A stretch of DNA of 64,000 nucleotides from Schizophyllum amplum (Eukaryota; Basidiomycota; Agaricomycetes; Agaricales; Schizophyllaceae): the NCBI GenBank assembly GCA_007026445.1, contig VDMD01000113.1, forward strand, positions 1 to 64,000, written 5' to 3'. Shown here one piece after another: positions 52,818 through 64,000 of this stretch; position 1 is the stretch's first letter, and every line of letters begins with the position of its first letter. A program made the position numbers and the translations under genes. The notes beneath the pieces are model-generated. The model made no database searches, was not told the origin of the DNA, and saw nothing but the letters and a program-made list of their open reading frames with translations.

Positions 52818-55800
52818 CTATCTCCCAATCGGAAATGCACCCGGAATCTGCAGTCTCCTCCTCTCGGGATGGTGGAAATACGTCCCATACCGCGACGTCC
52901 GCGACGGCGTCGCATCCTCTGTCGCCGTGTCGCCGGCCGTCGACCCCTCGCCAGCATCCTGGTGTCCCTCCGTCTCGCTCACACTCTCCAGCGCACTTCC
53001 CAAACTGCCCACGATGCCGCTGTTGCGCATGCCCTGGTCGAGCTGCTCTGCGGGTGCGGCTAGGACCCGCTCATCCAGTAATCCTGCGCCACTGTATGTC
53101 CGCGCTCTTGGGTGGCCCATGCTCGTCCGCCGCGTCGGCGTGCGCGACAGATTGTGCACCGCTGTATGCTGCATGGTCCCATAGTCCTCGTCCGAGTCCA
53201 CATCATCCTCGTCCGGATGCGCCGCATCTTCTGCGTAGTGCACATGAGGCTCATCGACGCCGTCGAGCCCGCCCACAAGCCAACTCTCGTCGTCGGGCAG
53301 GTTGATGACTCCGGTCGCCTGGTCGAAGCTGAGGCGGTGGTGCAGTGGTGCAGGCGAAGTGCGAGCGCGGCGCTGCGGAGGCCGAGCGGGAGAACCCCGG
53401 GGCGTTTGCCAAGGATTTCCCCCAGAGTCGAGCGCACCATCGGTCGCGGCGTCGCCCGTGAGCAGGTCTGGTGCAGCGACGGAGCGTGGTCGTCGAATGA
53501 TGCTCGCACGCTTGCGCAAGCTTAGGACGACGGCAGGTCCGCCGTTCCCGGGGAGATCCTTGTGTACGCGTTGCGTGTTGACGAGCGTCTGGCCCTTCTT
53601 CAGGGGTAACCACGGCTCGGGTAACACACCGTTCAATGCAGGGTGGCCGTAGCGACGCTTGCCAGTACTGAAGATTATAAGACGGAGGCAAAGACAATCA
53701 ATATGCATGGACCTACTTTAGCACTCCGGCGTACCAATTTGCCATCGGTGGTTGAGACTGCAAGAAAGGTCAGCGAGTGACAGCCTGAAGGACTCGAACA
53801 CCCACATAGTCTGTGCGCTCATCCTCTGGCGCCACGTAGAGCGTGTCGTCGTTCTGCGCATACCGACGTCGGTTTAGGTTACTGGTGAGCGTATACATCA
53901 GGCCATCTTCTTTCCCAGTTTTGGGACGCCTTACCTCTGGCTCCACGTCACCGGATGCCCCGCCCGTAGTCGTACAACATCCGCCGTCTCCTCACCGCGC
54001 TCCACCTCACAGATCGAGCTCAAGCTAACAAACTTGGACAGTGGACGAAGCGTCTTGTCGACCCACCACGTCCAGATGACGGTGAACGCGATGAGCGGGA
54101 CCTAAGCAAAGGAATGAACACATAGTCGTCAAGCAGTCGAAGGGACAAACACACCATAATGAAGGAGATTATATATGCCTTCTTCAAGATGAAAAACCCA
54201 ACCATGAAGATCTGGAATATAACTACACCCCAGATCAGGCGGATGAAGGTAATGGGCCAAGCCTGTCCCTGTGACTCGTATGGCTTGTAAAATACTGCAC
54301 ATGACGCGTCAGTGTTCAAGCCTGCCATCATCTATCCAACGTGACTTACCAAAGAGGAGCTTATACTTATACACCACATAACCAATTCCGAAATACAGTG
54401 CACCAAACACGACAATGAGCGGTTGGGTTACGCTGTAGAGCATCGTGACGACGAAGATGAGTATAGCTTGCGGGTACACCGCGCCGTAGTTGATGAGCGG
54501 AGGTGCATTCAGCTCCGCAAAGTCTAGCCCGTGTCAGCTCGCGTATCGCCGGATCATATCCTTCGACGTACCTCTCGGCGTACGCGTCACGAACAACCGC
54601 ATCAATATGCGAGGAATGACCACTCCCAGATTGAGTAGCTGCAGTGGCATGACACCCAGACTTTGCAGGATAACGTAGGACAGGAAGAAATGCCTGACCG
54701 TACGGATCAGCACAGGGCTAAGTCAGTTTGTTGATTCGACACACCTCGCCCTTCCTGCGTGCAATGCCTGCGCAACCTTCTCCGGAATCTTCGCCGGCGA
54801 GTTCGCAAGATCCATCACAAGCTGAAGGTACGTCGACGCCAGAAGGAAGATAAACACCACGTTGATGAGCAGGAAGAGAAAGTATCTGAAGCGGTCCAGT
54901 CAGCACACACGCCCACAAAGTTCGAACACTCGATCCCACTCACTTCTTCAGCAACGAATACTCAATCCAGCTTCGCGCCCGGTACCCCTGCGCATACGTG
55001 AGCGCCTCGAGCAGGAACGGTAGCAGCGCGTTCAGCGTGATGATCGCCGCCGACGGGAGCGAGTTCTGCACGATCGCCTGCACCGTCTCGTTGCGATCGA
55101 TCAGCCGCGCGAGCCATGGCAGCGTCTTCTTGATCTCCTTGTACGACAGTAGCGACGCGAGCGCGGAGGTCGGGATCACCCTGGAGGAGTAGAGAGTTCA
55201 ATCAGCAAGATATACCGTCAGTCAGCAAGACGCGGAGAAGGTCGGATGCGCAACGTACCAGAAGAACAGCAGCAAGCCCATAAGTGCCATCACAAAGGTG
55301 TCGCGCGTCAAGAGCGAGCCGCGGGACGGGGTCATGTTGGACCTAAGTGTTCGATGTAAGAGGTAGCTGATATTCAATCTCTCTGAGACGCACCACACGA
55401 TATCCCTCGGCTCCGGCGCCGGCTTCGTGACCGTTTGGAGCGGCGCAGGCGCATGCGCGGCCTGCACCGCCATCTGCGCGCTCGACATCTTCTCGAATGT
55501 GACGAAGGCGGTCTGCAGACAACACGTTACTCGTCAGACTTGCTGTCAAAAACGACAAACCCACGCACCTCCGTCGCCCTAAACCTCCCCATCCGCCTCC
55601 GCTTCTTGAACTCCTCGTCGAGGGCGCGAAACTCAGACTCCAGATGCCCGAGCGCGTCGATCTTGGGGGCAAGCCAGGGGAAGGGGAAAGGCAGACACGC
55701 CGAGCGGCGCATGGTGAACCATTGAGGGCGCAGCGTGGGGCGCGGGCGGTGCGGGACGACAAAGTGGCTGCGTTCCGTGCTCGCCGACGGAGTGGACGTG

Positions 55801-57168
55801 GCGCCATAGTTGCGGAAGCCGCCTGCCATAGCGGGGTTTAGTCAACGCAAACGTGCCTACGTGCCGCCCACTCACCATTCGCCTCCACATCCACTTCGCT
55901 CCCCCCGTCCTCCACATCCACTAGCTGCGCGTTCTCCGCAACCTCCGGATCGTACTCCTCCACCGTGCTCGGGTTGCCCACATACCCCACCCACGCCTTC
56001 TCCAGCCGCAGCAGCGCCTCCGTGCGCGCGTCCAGCAGCCGCTTCAGCGACCCGACCTCGCGTACCAGCGACACGCTCTCCACGCTCAGGTCCATCGCCT
56101 CAAAATACTCCGCGAGCGCGCGCTCGGACTTGAGATGCGCGGGCAGGCGCGTGACGAGCACAGTGCGCGCGGGGATCGAGTGCACGAGCTCGAGCGAGAA
56201 GAGCTGGCGGGCGCGCAGGAAGCGGCGGTAGTTGCGGCGGATGAAGAAGAGCGCGAGGGCGGTGAAAAGATAGGTGAAGACGAGATGCGCGGAGAGGTAC
56301 GAGTTGGCGTCCGAAATGAGGTCGAGCCAGTCGCGCGGGGGCGCGGTGCTGTTAGTGGACGAGTTTGGCGTGAAGGCTGCGGACGAGGCGCGGAGGATGA
56401 TGCGCTGGGGAAGAAGGTACGGCCAGTCGTCGTTCGGATCGGATTCGTCGCCGTCATCGAGCAGGTCCTTGTTGTTCTGCGGGGCCGTTAGAATATGTGT
56501 GATCAAAGACAGCGAGCACGCACTTGAAAGTTGATGGGCATGAGGACGCCAACTGCAAATATGCTCGCGGTGGCAAAGAGATAGAAGCTCATCTTGAAGA
56601 ACGACAGCAGGACGGCTGCATCGAGGCCGACGATTTGAAGGACGGTGTACTCTGAGGTTCTAATGGTAGGACCTATCCATGCGAAGGGGGAGAACAGCCT
56701 GGGGATGTGAGCCAGAATATGAATGTGCTTGCTAGAGACGCACCACGCGAAAGGGTGCGCAGCTGAGGGAACAGAGGGGCCGGGCGACTCGTGCGCTTCG
56801 TGCGGGGAAAAGCCTGGGGACCGTAAGCCGTACACCACCAATCCGCAGATTGCAACACACCTTTCAGCTTCGTACGTGGCGCGAACAGAATGGGCCATCG
56901 CGTTCGGCAGTACGAGAAGATGATAAAAGACGACAATCCTAACCCCCAAGTCAGACCGCGTCTGTCTCTCACTAAAGCACAACTCACCCAAGACACACGA
57001 GATTGAAAGCTGGGTCTGAAACCAGGGCCCGTCAAACGTCCTGGTCGGGGGCGATCCAGGCGGCAACGTAGGGTCATCTTCGAGAGCGTTCACGGTGGCG
57101 AGCATCTCCAGCGGCGCAAGCAGCAGGTGCGCGACCTTCGCGCCCAGCGCGTGCATAATGGCAGCCAT
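52818..57168 (-). CDS. CSC1/OSCA-type calcium-permeable stress-gated channel
   Basis: An osmosensitive cation channel of the DUF221 family, in the plasma membrane. ATG 57168; the first exon encodes MAAIMHALGAKVAHLLLAP and the early TM. Successive exons join as LSISCVLG, then FIIFSYCRTRWPILFAPRTK, GFSPHEAHES, WIGPTIRTSEYTVLQIVG, MSFYLF..GVLMPINFQ and NNKDLLDDGDESDPNDDW. A cytosolic domain follows (LVTRLPAHLKSERALAEYFE, TAFVTFEKMSSAQMAVQAAH). The 7TM part includes IPTSALASLLSYKEIKKTLP, FFLSYVILQSLGVMPLQLLN and YPQAILIFVVTMLYSVTQPL. The cytosolic C-terminus (GHPALNGVLPEPWLPLKKGQ) is long, with an acidic segment, ending at 52,818. All junctions I checked are in frame and about a dozen introns are short. 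Partial copies lie at 48.5 and 58.4 kb. Confidence 0.93.
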
Positions 57169-57417
57169 CTAGCAGACGGTCCCACGTATCGTCAAGAACG
57201 TCTTCACGTCGGTGTCCTGGACCTCGTCGTCGTCGTTGACGATGATGGCAATGTGCTCCAGGCGACTTACCGGACCGAGGGCCGAACCGTGAGATCTTCC
57301 TTTCTTTCTCATCCGTGCGGCGCGCGGCCTTGAAGTCGCTGGCTCGACCGCGAGTGCGCAATGGGATTCTCGGAATGTACTCAAGATATACTACACGACT
57401 GGAATGACATTGGGAGC

Positions 57418-57926
57418 TCAGAAAGTATCCATATGGAACCACCTCCCGTCTTCTTCCTTCTCAAAGACCTTCTTCGCTCTCGCCATACGTTCCTTGTCAT
57501 AGACAAAGTCGAGCTGCGCAGGCGTCTTGTTCTCGGCGATGTAGAGCAGCGTGTTATACCCTTGCGTCGTGCGGTAGTGCGCGTAGTGAAGTTGATTATC
57601 CCTGCAGACATGTTAGTAACGGTGCACTCATTGCACAGAATCATAATGGCTCACTCAAAACCTGCAGCGCGCCACCGGCCCCATACAACCTCGTGCCACA
57701 TCATATTGCTATCGTGTGCGGCGTGTTTCTCGCAAAGCGCAAGAAGCTCCTCTTTCGACATTAACCATCCGAAGACGTATCGGGGATATAGATCCGCAAA
57801 CGCGGACCATGGCGATTCATCAATTTGGGCATGCCTTGGAGAACGGCGGCGTGGCCGCGACGCGAAGGCCCGTGGGCGGGTCTGAGGTAACATCAGTGAA
57901 CACCTGGCTGCACTTGGGCTGCACAC
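57418..57926 (-). CDS. Small hypothetical protein, copy A
   Basis: Unknown family. Two exons join as RWRAAGFE|DNQLHYAHYRTTQGY: a GTGAGC donor near 57,653 and a CTGCAG acceptor near 57,605. The C-terminal part (YNTLLYIAENKTPAQLDFVY, DKERMARAKKVFEKEEDG) is charged and helical, ending WFHMDTF at 57418. The upstream exon holds SKEELLALCEKHAAHDSNMMW. The true start is unclear; an upstream exon is likely. A second, damaged copy lies at 58,978-59,480. Confidence 0.6.
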
Positions 57927-58003
57927 GACGAAAGACTGACTCTAGCATGACAAACGTTATGGTGAAGGTTGAGTACAAGGGAACGCCAACTTAAATCAAT
58001 ATA

Positions 58004-58168
58004 CAGTTGAACCCCTCTTAACCCATACCCTCGGTAGACGCTCTCAAGCTATGGAGTCCAGGGGGTTCATGTGGTTTCTCTGCCAAACTGGTCGGATTTT
58101 CCTCGAAAAATGTATGGGGTATGGCCGTTATGGGTTAAGAGGGGTATGGACTAGGAGGGGTTCAACTG
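58004..58168. mobile_element. 165-bp pogo-like MITE
   Basis: The left end CAGTTGAACCCCTCTTAACC (58004) and the reverse complement of the right end CAGTTGAACCCCTCCTAGTC (58168) are terminal inverted repeats matching at about 23 of 27 positions. TA precedes the left end; GT follows the right, so the TA duplication is not intact. CAGTTGAACCCCTCTTA is typical of fungal pogo/Fot-type ends. Non-coding. Confidence 0.75.
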
Positions 58169-58339
58169 GTGGTCGTGACGCGAGCGCTCGACAGCGGGTC
58201 TGAGACGACATCAGTGAACACCTGGCTACACAATGCGAAAGACTGATTCTAGCATGACGGACGTTCCGGTAAAGAGGGTAGCGGCAGCATATCTTTCTGT
58301 CAGAATGCCGCCGCGTAACGCAGACGATCATCTCTGATT

Positions 58340-58970
58340 CATCTAGAACAGCTTCAGCTTCGTACATGGCGCGAACAAGATGGGTCATCGACGCGTCCGG
58401 CAGGACGAGAAGACAACCAAGGACGACAACCCTGCAGTCGCTGGCCCTGGTCCGACCGCGCTTGTCTAGGCTCACGATGCACCACGCACCTAATGCGCAC
58501 AGAATCGTTAGCTAGGTTCAAAACCAGCCTGAGGGACCGTCGACCATTCGAATAGTCGGGGACGATCCCGGCATACCCGGCAGCAACGTAGATAACTTCA
58601 ATAAGGGACATCTTCGAGTCTTACTTACCGGAGAGCGTTCCCGGCGGCCCAATTGAATGGCGGTGTGCGCCCTCCGCGATCAGCGCATACGCGCGCAGTA
58701 ACAGCCACCTAGGAGACGGATGGCCCACGTATCGTCAAGGACGTCTTGACGTCGATGTCGCATGACCTTGTCGGACGGGAGCTCGTTGACGAAGATGGCG
58801 GCAATGTGCTCGCGACACCGGACCGAGGGACCTTGCAATTGAAGTTACTGGCTGGAGCGCAGCTCGACTCCGCGGGTGCGAATTGGAATGATCAGTATGG
58901 GTCTACTGAGGGTATGCTTCACGACTGACGTGACCGTAACTTAGCAGATTTTCGTACAGATGCCTCGTGC
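58340..58970 (-). pseudogene. Duplicated 5' portion of the CSC1-type gene and its flank
   Basis: Stretches match 56,860-57,410 in the same order and orientation: the CTTCGTACATGGCGCGAACA segment, the GGCAGCAACGTAGA segment (start region) and the CCCACGTATCGTCAAGGACG segment. Indels and substitutions remove the reading frame. It joins copy B of the hypothetical gene, so both came in one duplicated block. Confidence 0.75.
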
Positions 58971-58977
58971 ACCTGCT

Positions 58978-59480
58978 TCAGAAAAAATCCATATGGAACC
59001 ACCTCCCGTCTTCTTCCTTCTCAAAGACATTCTTCGCTCTCGCCATACGTTCCTTGTCACGGACAAAGTCCAGCTGCTCGGGCGTCTTATTTTCAGCGAT
59101 GTAGAGCAGCATTTTATACCCTTGCGTCGTGCGGTAGTGATCGTAGTTAAGTTGATCGTCCCTGCAGACATTAACAGTGCACTCATTGCACAGAATCATG
59201 ATGGCTCACTCAAAACCTGCAGCGCGCCACCGGCCCCATACAACCTCGTGCCACATCATATTGCTATCGCGTGCAGCGTGTCTCTCGCAAAGTGCAAGAA
59301 TCTCCTCGTTCGATATTAACCATCCGAAGACGTATCGGGGATATAGATCCAACGCGGGACCATGGCAATTCATCAATTTGGGCATGCCTTGACAAACGGC
59401 GGCGTGGCCGCGACGCGAAGGCCCGTAGTCGGGTCTGAGGCAACATCAGTGAACACCTGGCTGCACACGACGAAAGACTG
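58978..59480 (-). pseudogene. Small hypothetical protein, copy B (frameshifted)
   Basis: Almost identical to copy A. The second exon is open (YKMLLYIAENKTPEQLDFVR to WFHMDFF). In the first exon the segment after CCATGGTC is two bases shorter than in copy A (near 59,350-59,360), which shifts the frame before the SKEEL-type segment. Probably non-functional unless a different start is used. Confidence 0.7.
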
Positions 59481-60001
59481 ACTCTAGCATGACGAGCGCC
59501 TTGTTCGAAATTGAGACCACAGTAGAGCTTTCTGAGAATGGCGACGATGGCAGGAAACAAGCAACGTTGTTCGTGACGCACGACCACAATACGGATGCTC
59601 CGCAACGTTCACGGAGTCCATAGCCTTACGTATTGCACCAGTATATTCATGTGGTGGAGAAGTCCCCGAGGTGAGATGAGTAGAAGTTCAAGTTCATCTT
59701 GTGGCATGCTGGTACGGTGATATACAACGGAAAACTCTGCTCACGTTTGTGTGTACTTGGTGTGAACAGCTACAAACAAGCTACAAATGAATATTCCGTT
59801 TTTGCGTGGCGAAGGCATACTTATTCGAAAGTGGACTAATCTGAGAAGTACTTACACTGTAGTTTCAGGCTTTCAAAATTTCAGGGATGGTACTTTGGGC
59901 GTGCGATGCGTTCCATGAATTGCATACTGATTCTAGTACGATAGGCTCGAAGGCGGTCCCAGGGCTATCTGCAAGTCATAGAAACGACGGATGCTCTGCG
60001 C
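59481..60001. other. Gene-free interval
   Basis: Nothing recognised; it would hold the P450 3' flank. Confidence 0.4.
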
Positions 60002-62604
60002 TTACGCGTTCTTCTCCGCAGCCGGAGCCTCCGTCATGCGCACCCACAAGCTGTCCTAATATAATAGTCAGCACTGCGTCGACAATTCTGGTCGATATGC
60101 ACTCACCTTGAGATACATCGTCAGGTGCGCAGCAAACACTCGCTTTTCCACTTCCGCGCCCGGCGCATCCGAAGTGGGGAAGGACGTGATGGTGTCCGCT
60201 GGCTGCACGTCGTCGGCAAGCGAGAAACCGCTGAAGTTCTGAAGGAGTCGGATGAGGAAGAACGACATCTCGTTGTAGGCGAACTGCAGGAAGAAGGGGA
60301 GCGCGGGGAGTCAGTACAATCAAGAAGACACGAGAAAGATGCTGTACCTGCTGGCCGAGGCAAATGCGCGGGCCCGCGTTGAAGGGGACGAAGATGAACG
60401 GATTGTGAGTAAGATATTTGCCTAGGCGCTCGTCGATGAAGCGGTCAGGGTCGAACGTGCCGGCTAAACGACACAGATTAGCTATGGTGGTGGGGTGTCA
60501 TCCACCCCTTGATTAGTGAGCACGCACCATCCGGACCCCAGAGGTCAGTGCGCCGATGCATCAGATAAACACTGTACTTGACGCTTGAACCGGTGTCAGA
60601 TCAAGGGAGTAGCAGTCCCATTGTGGCTCAGCACGTACCGGGATCCGTTAGGTACGAAGACGGGGGGCTTGTTGGCGTCCTTGAACGGAAGAAGAGTGTC
60701 CTTGTTCGCTTGTCTGTTGCAGTATCGTCAATCACTCAATGGATTCAATCGTCGACGGGCACTCGCCTGTCGTTGACGGGACTGAGAAGGGTTAGTCTAT
60801 GGAACGATGTTTGAAGAGAACAACCACGTACACAACGGGATAGAGACGAAGGATCTCTACATGCGCATGAGTATCAGGTAGGGTACAGCGTCCGAGGAGC
60901 GGCGTACCATTCAAAAAGGCGCGTAGGTCTGCATCATGTCAACCGCCATTTCATCTGACAAAAATATGCCGCTCACACTTCATGTCACGGATGTCCTCGT
61001 AGGTCGGTCGGCGCGTCGGCCCTACCTTGTCAAGGATCTCCTCGCGTAGTTTGACCAGGACGTCGGGATGTTCCGCTAGCTTGTAGATGCCGAACGAAAG
61101 GGTACCAGCGGTAGTGTCACGGCCAGCGACAAGCAAATTGACGATCTCATCCGCAAGAACACGACGGTCTACAAAAAGCATTGGCTGGAGGGTTGAATCC
61201 GAGTGAAAATGCGGGATCGCACCTTGCGTGTATTTCACGAGATATGAGAGGAGCGTATCATCCTCGCCAGGCTTTGCGTCGGATGTGGCCTTCTGAGCTT
61301 CGCTGTCCTTCTCACGAGCCAAGTCCGCAAGGATCTCGTTCACCAACTCATCGACCACATCCCTGGAGCACAATGAATGTCAGTAATGACGTTCAAGCAT
61401 ACAAGATTCCCTATACACACCGGCATGGCTGAACCTTGTCCTTCAAGGCTTCGAAAAGGCGCCAGCCGCTCGAGCCAACCTGTATGCGCATTGCCGACAA
61501 AGTCTGACCCTCTCCGAAGGCCTTCACGAAGCGATTCGAGGAGTGGGTGAAGAACTCGGGCGGGTTGGATTTTGGGAGCGTCCGGCGGATACGGGAGACC
61601 CGCACCGATCGAGTTGACGTCGTGTCCGAATAGGTATTCAGTAGCGGAGTCGAGGGTAAACCGCGCAACCATGTCCTGGAAATCGATGGGATACCCCTCG
61701 GCGATGCGCTCCTTCGCCAAGCGGATGATGTGGTCAGCGTGCCGGTCGAAGTTGTCGAAGTGAGCAATCTTGTCCTTGTTGAAAAACGGACGCGTCATGG
61801 TGCGGTGAAACCTGAAGAAAAAAATCAGAACCTATCCATACACAATGCGAAACAAGCTTACTTCCACATGTCGCCATCAGAATTGAAGACACCGCTACCA
61901 AGAAGAGACTTGACTTGATCGTAGGTTAGAGGGCCTGGAGTACACCAGCTTTAGTGTAAGTCAAGAACACGCCGGATAGACTCACCTTTATCAAAGTCTT
62001 CAAACTGAGTTGCCAAAATGGCCTTACAGGGTGCGTGCTATGCATCAGCCTGGGCTACAAAAACTTGCTCTCTTCAGCCCGTACCTTCACGTGATCAGGC
62101 TCAGTAGTGACGAACTGCAGTACATGTCAGCTCGAATGTCCTGTCCCGGGTGTGCGGCGAACTGCATACCTGGACTGTACCCAAGAGATTGACACGAAAT
62201 ACGGTGGCGCCCATCTCTTTGACCCAAGCACCCATAACATGAGCTGGAAATCATGTCAGTCGACATAGCAGCGATGATATAGAGAACTCACCAAACACTC
62301 CCGATCTCACCCCATCCCGGACGGTCTTGATGTGACTTAGCCCAAGGGAAGCTTGCTCGGCAAAAGAGGCGCAACAACCGCCGCATTAGCGGCTGCCTTG
62401 CTATGCATCTGCCAGTCGTCGCGAAAGGCATGGAAGATCGACAGCATCGGGTGCACGACAACAAGGATAGTGACTGTCCATCCAGATGGGCAGCTTGACC
62501 TCGCGCACATTCTCCAGGGCACGGAGGCACCCACAGGTGATGATGGAGGGGAGGGCTAGAGCCGGCAGCGCTTTGATCAACAAGCCTACGATAGGAGGAG
62601 CCAT
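60002..62604 (-). CDS. Cytochrome P450, CYP63-like
   Basis: A haem monooxygenase anchored in the ER by an N-terminal helix. ATG 62604 begins [20 protein letters not shown]. Downstream exons give [23 protein letters not shown] text (to 61,740), [21 protein letters not shown], an I-helix [20 protein letters not shown] (61,080-61,140), a K-helix NEILRLYP (ExxR, about 60,850-60,905), [11 protein letters not shown] and the haem loop [11 protein letters not shown] (about 60,355-60,385) with its Cys. The stop is at 60002-60004. CYP63-type enzymes are common in wood-decay fungi, but the family call is from motif memory. Exon joins include a GC-AG intron (60766-60714). Two N-terminal indels near 62,477 and 62,340 suggest a defect. 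Confidence 0.85.
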
Positions 62605-63450
62605 GATGACAGAAGGAGAGGGGGGGGGGGTTGCAATCCCAGCACACAGCGACGTGCTTTATATCTGCTTTCTTACCATGTGCTATCGATAATTGCTTCC
62701 TCGGCCATGGAAGGAGTGACCAAGCGTCTACCAATGGGCTGCGCGTCATATCCTCCACGGTCTCCGAGAGGGCAAGCGGGCAAGAGCGGGCAGTGTCCTA
62801 ACTGGTGAGTCACTGGGCCGACGTTGTGCAGCAGGGGCCGCTGCATAGCATGTTTGCGGTCAGACGTTCGCATGCCGTGCAGCCGAGCGTACTGGCGCAC
62901 GCAAGCCAGCCGATAGGCAGTCATCACCCAGTAGTAGTTTGGGTTCCCATTCTCAACAACATTGCTCTCATCCGCGCAACCGGACACGCGTGGACCAGCG
63001 AAGTCGCCGTTGATATCAGGTGCGAGGTTGGCAAATTCTATGCATGTGGGTGGACCCTATGCATGCTTGTTGCTATGATTTTTCTTGTAGCAGAGCCTTA
63101 GAGCCTACTAGCACATACATAGTCGACAGTACCTGTGCAACTATACTTGTCTGATGAGATCGTCCGACCAATGCGCGTACTCACTTGGATTGATGCAAGA
63201 CGACGAAAACATCCATTATATAGCAGCATTAGACCAAGGAGAACTGCGACAGAGCAACAACAACATCACCAACAGTGTCCCAGTCAATGTTGAGATCAAA
63301 GAACTTGAAGTCGTCGCCGGTCGGTGCCGGTGAGTGTCACTGTACTAGGGTTATGTCACATGGCACGTGATTATCAGCTGCATTATCCGAGCTCAGGCTG
63401 ACTTGAACTGAACAGTTGCACTGACAGACCTGGACGAAGCGCGGCTAAGT
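62605..63450. other. Gene-free interval
   Basis: The presumed shared upstream region of the P450 (minus) and the second kinase-like gene (plus). No elements recognised. Confidence 0.4.
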
Positions 63451-64000
63451 ATGGACGGCAGCAAGTACACTGCACATATCAGCTACTTTGACTATCCTTT
63501 CTCCCCCGCCACGAAAGAAACCGATTTACCAGTCTTGCGTATCTGGGCGGAGTTGCGCCCGTATCTGTACACCAAGGGGTATGAGATCCCAGAGGACATC
63601 GCGTCCCCATGGCTAGGTTCACTGTACCTAGGCGGAAAAGACCATGTCATACCGGTGTGTACCCACCCTCTCCCTGCCCCGTCCTCCTCACCTTCACACA
63701 GAAAGACGGCTCCAACGCCATCCGCGCAAGCCGCCGCCGCGATGCCGCCACCGTCATCGTCAAGATCATCATGCAGCCCTCGCGTGAACTTGAAATTCAT
63801 CAATACTTGCTAGGCCCCGACCTTCGCGACCATCCGCACAACCACACTGTGCCCATCATTGATTCTTTCCCTTTCATTCGGTACACTGGGGACCAATACC
63901 TTGATTGGATGATCATCGTCGAGCCAATGATCCACAAGCGATTCATCGACTATTCCATACTTCAAATGCATGGGGAGGTTCTGGTCGGGATACGTCAGGC
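63451..64000 (+). CDS. Protein kinase-like protein, copy 2 (cut by window end)
   Basis: Paralogue of the gene at 47.0 kb. Exon 1 63451-63654, intron 63655-63701, exon 2 from 63702. The N-terminus MDGSKYTAHISYFDYPFSP, the VIVKIIMQPSREL lysine region and the YTGDQYLDWMIIVEPMIHKR segment all match copy 1 closely. A four-residue insert (GPDLRD region) after IHQYLL distinguishes it. The catalytic loop lies beyond the window. It ends in an open frame at the edge. Confidence 0.85.

Overview
The window is nuclear DNA from a filamentous basidiomycete, most likely an Agaricomycete. Its genes are cut by many short GT-AG introns of about 45-60 nt. Recognisable products include a sphingolipid C9-methyltransferase, a DUF6534-type membrane protein, a CYP63-like cytochrome P450, a long SUV39/Clr4-type histone methyltransferase and fungal Ty3/gypsy and Ty1/copia retroelements. 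The species cannot be named from sequence alone.

Bases 1-26,400 are a transposon island. The first 9.2 kb hold copia debris, a 249-bp MITE and a GC-rich foldback repeat family. That family has five copies of an internal module, in both orientations, and three copies of a hairpin-bearing terminal block. One copy, 4,660-6,738, looks complete. A copia RNase H remnant (9.4-9.8 kb) is followed by a Ty3/gypsy element (10.3-16.6 kb) whose gag-pol frame is broken by one TAA and ends before any integrase, inside a 657-bp foldback element carrying two opposed tRNA-like sequences. A 4,560-bp DNA transposon with 40-bp terminal repeats follows (19,801-24,360). Its DDE transposase is dead, with a nonsense codon and a ~1-kb LTR-like insertion.

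Bases 26,400-46,200 hold three conserved plus-strand genes: proteasome subunit beta-2, a very long SUV39-type methyltransferase with AT-hook and SUMO-interaction-like motifs, and a sphingolipid C9-methyltransferase. About 4.3 kb of assorted minisatellites separate the last two, and several introns of the C9-methyltransferase are swollen by low-complexity DNA. That gene also carries a one-base frameshift.

Bases 46,200-64,000 are a duplicated, partly decaying neighbourhood. They contain two paralogous kinase-like genes (47 kb, and 63.4 kb running off the window), an intact CSC1/OSCA-type channel gene, two partial copies of that channel (48.5 and 58.4 kb), a duplicated small hypothetical gene (one copy broken), a DUF6534-like gene, a small gene frameshifted by a 20-bp tandem duplication, a pogo-like MITE and a P450 gene with two apparent N-terminal indels. 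The genes do not form an obvious pathway. The themes are local duplication and small indels beside a repeat-rich region, with an H3K9-type silencing enzyme encoded close to the transposon island.

All exon boundaries are read by eye from splice consensus and frame continuity; none has been tested against transcripts.
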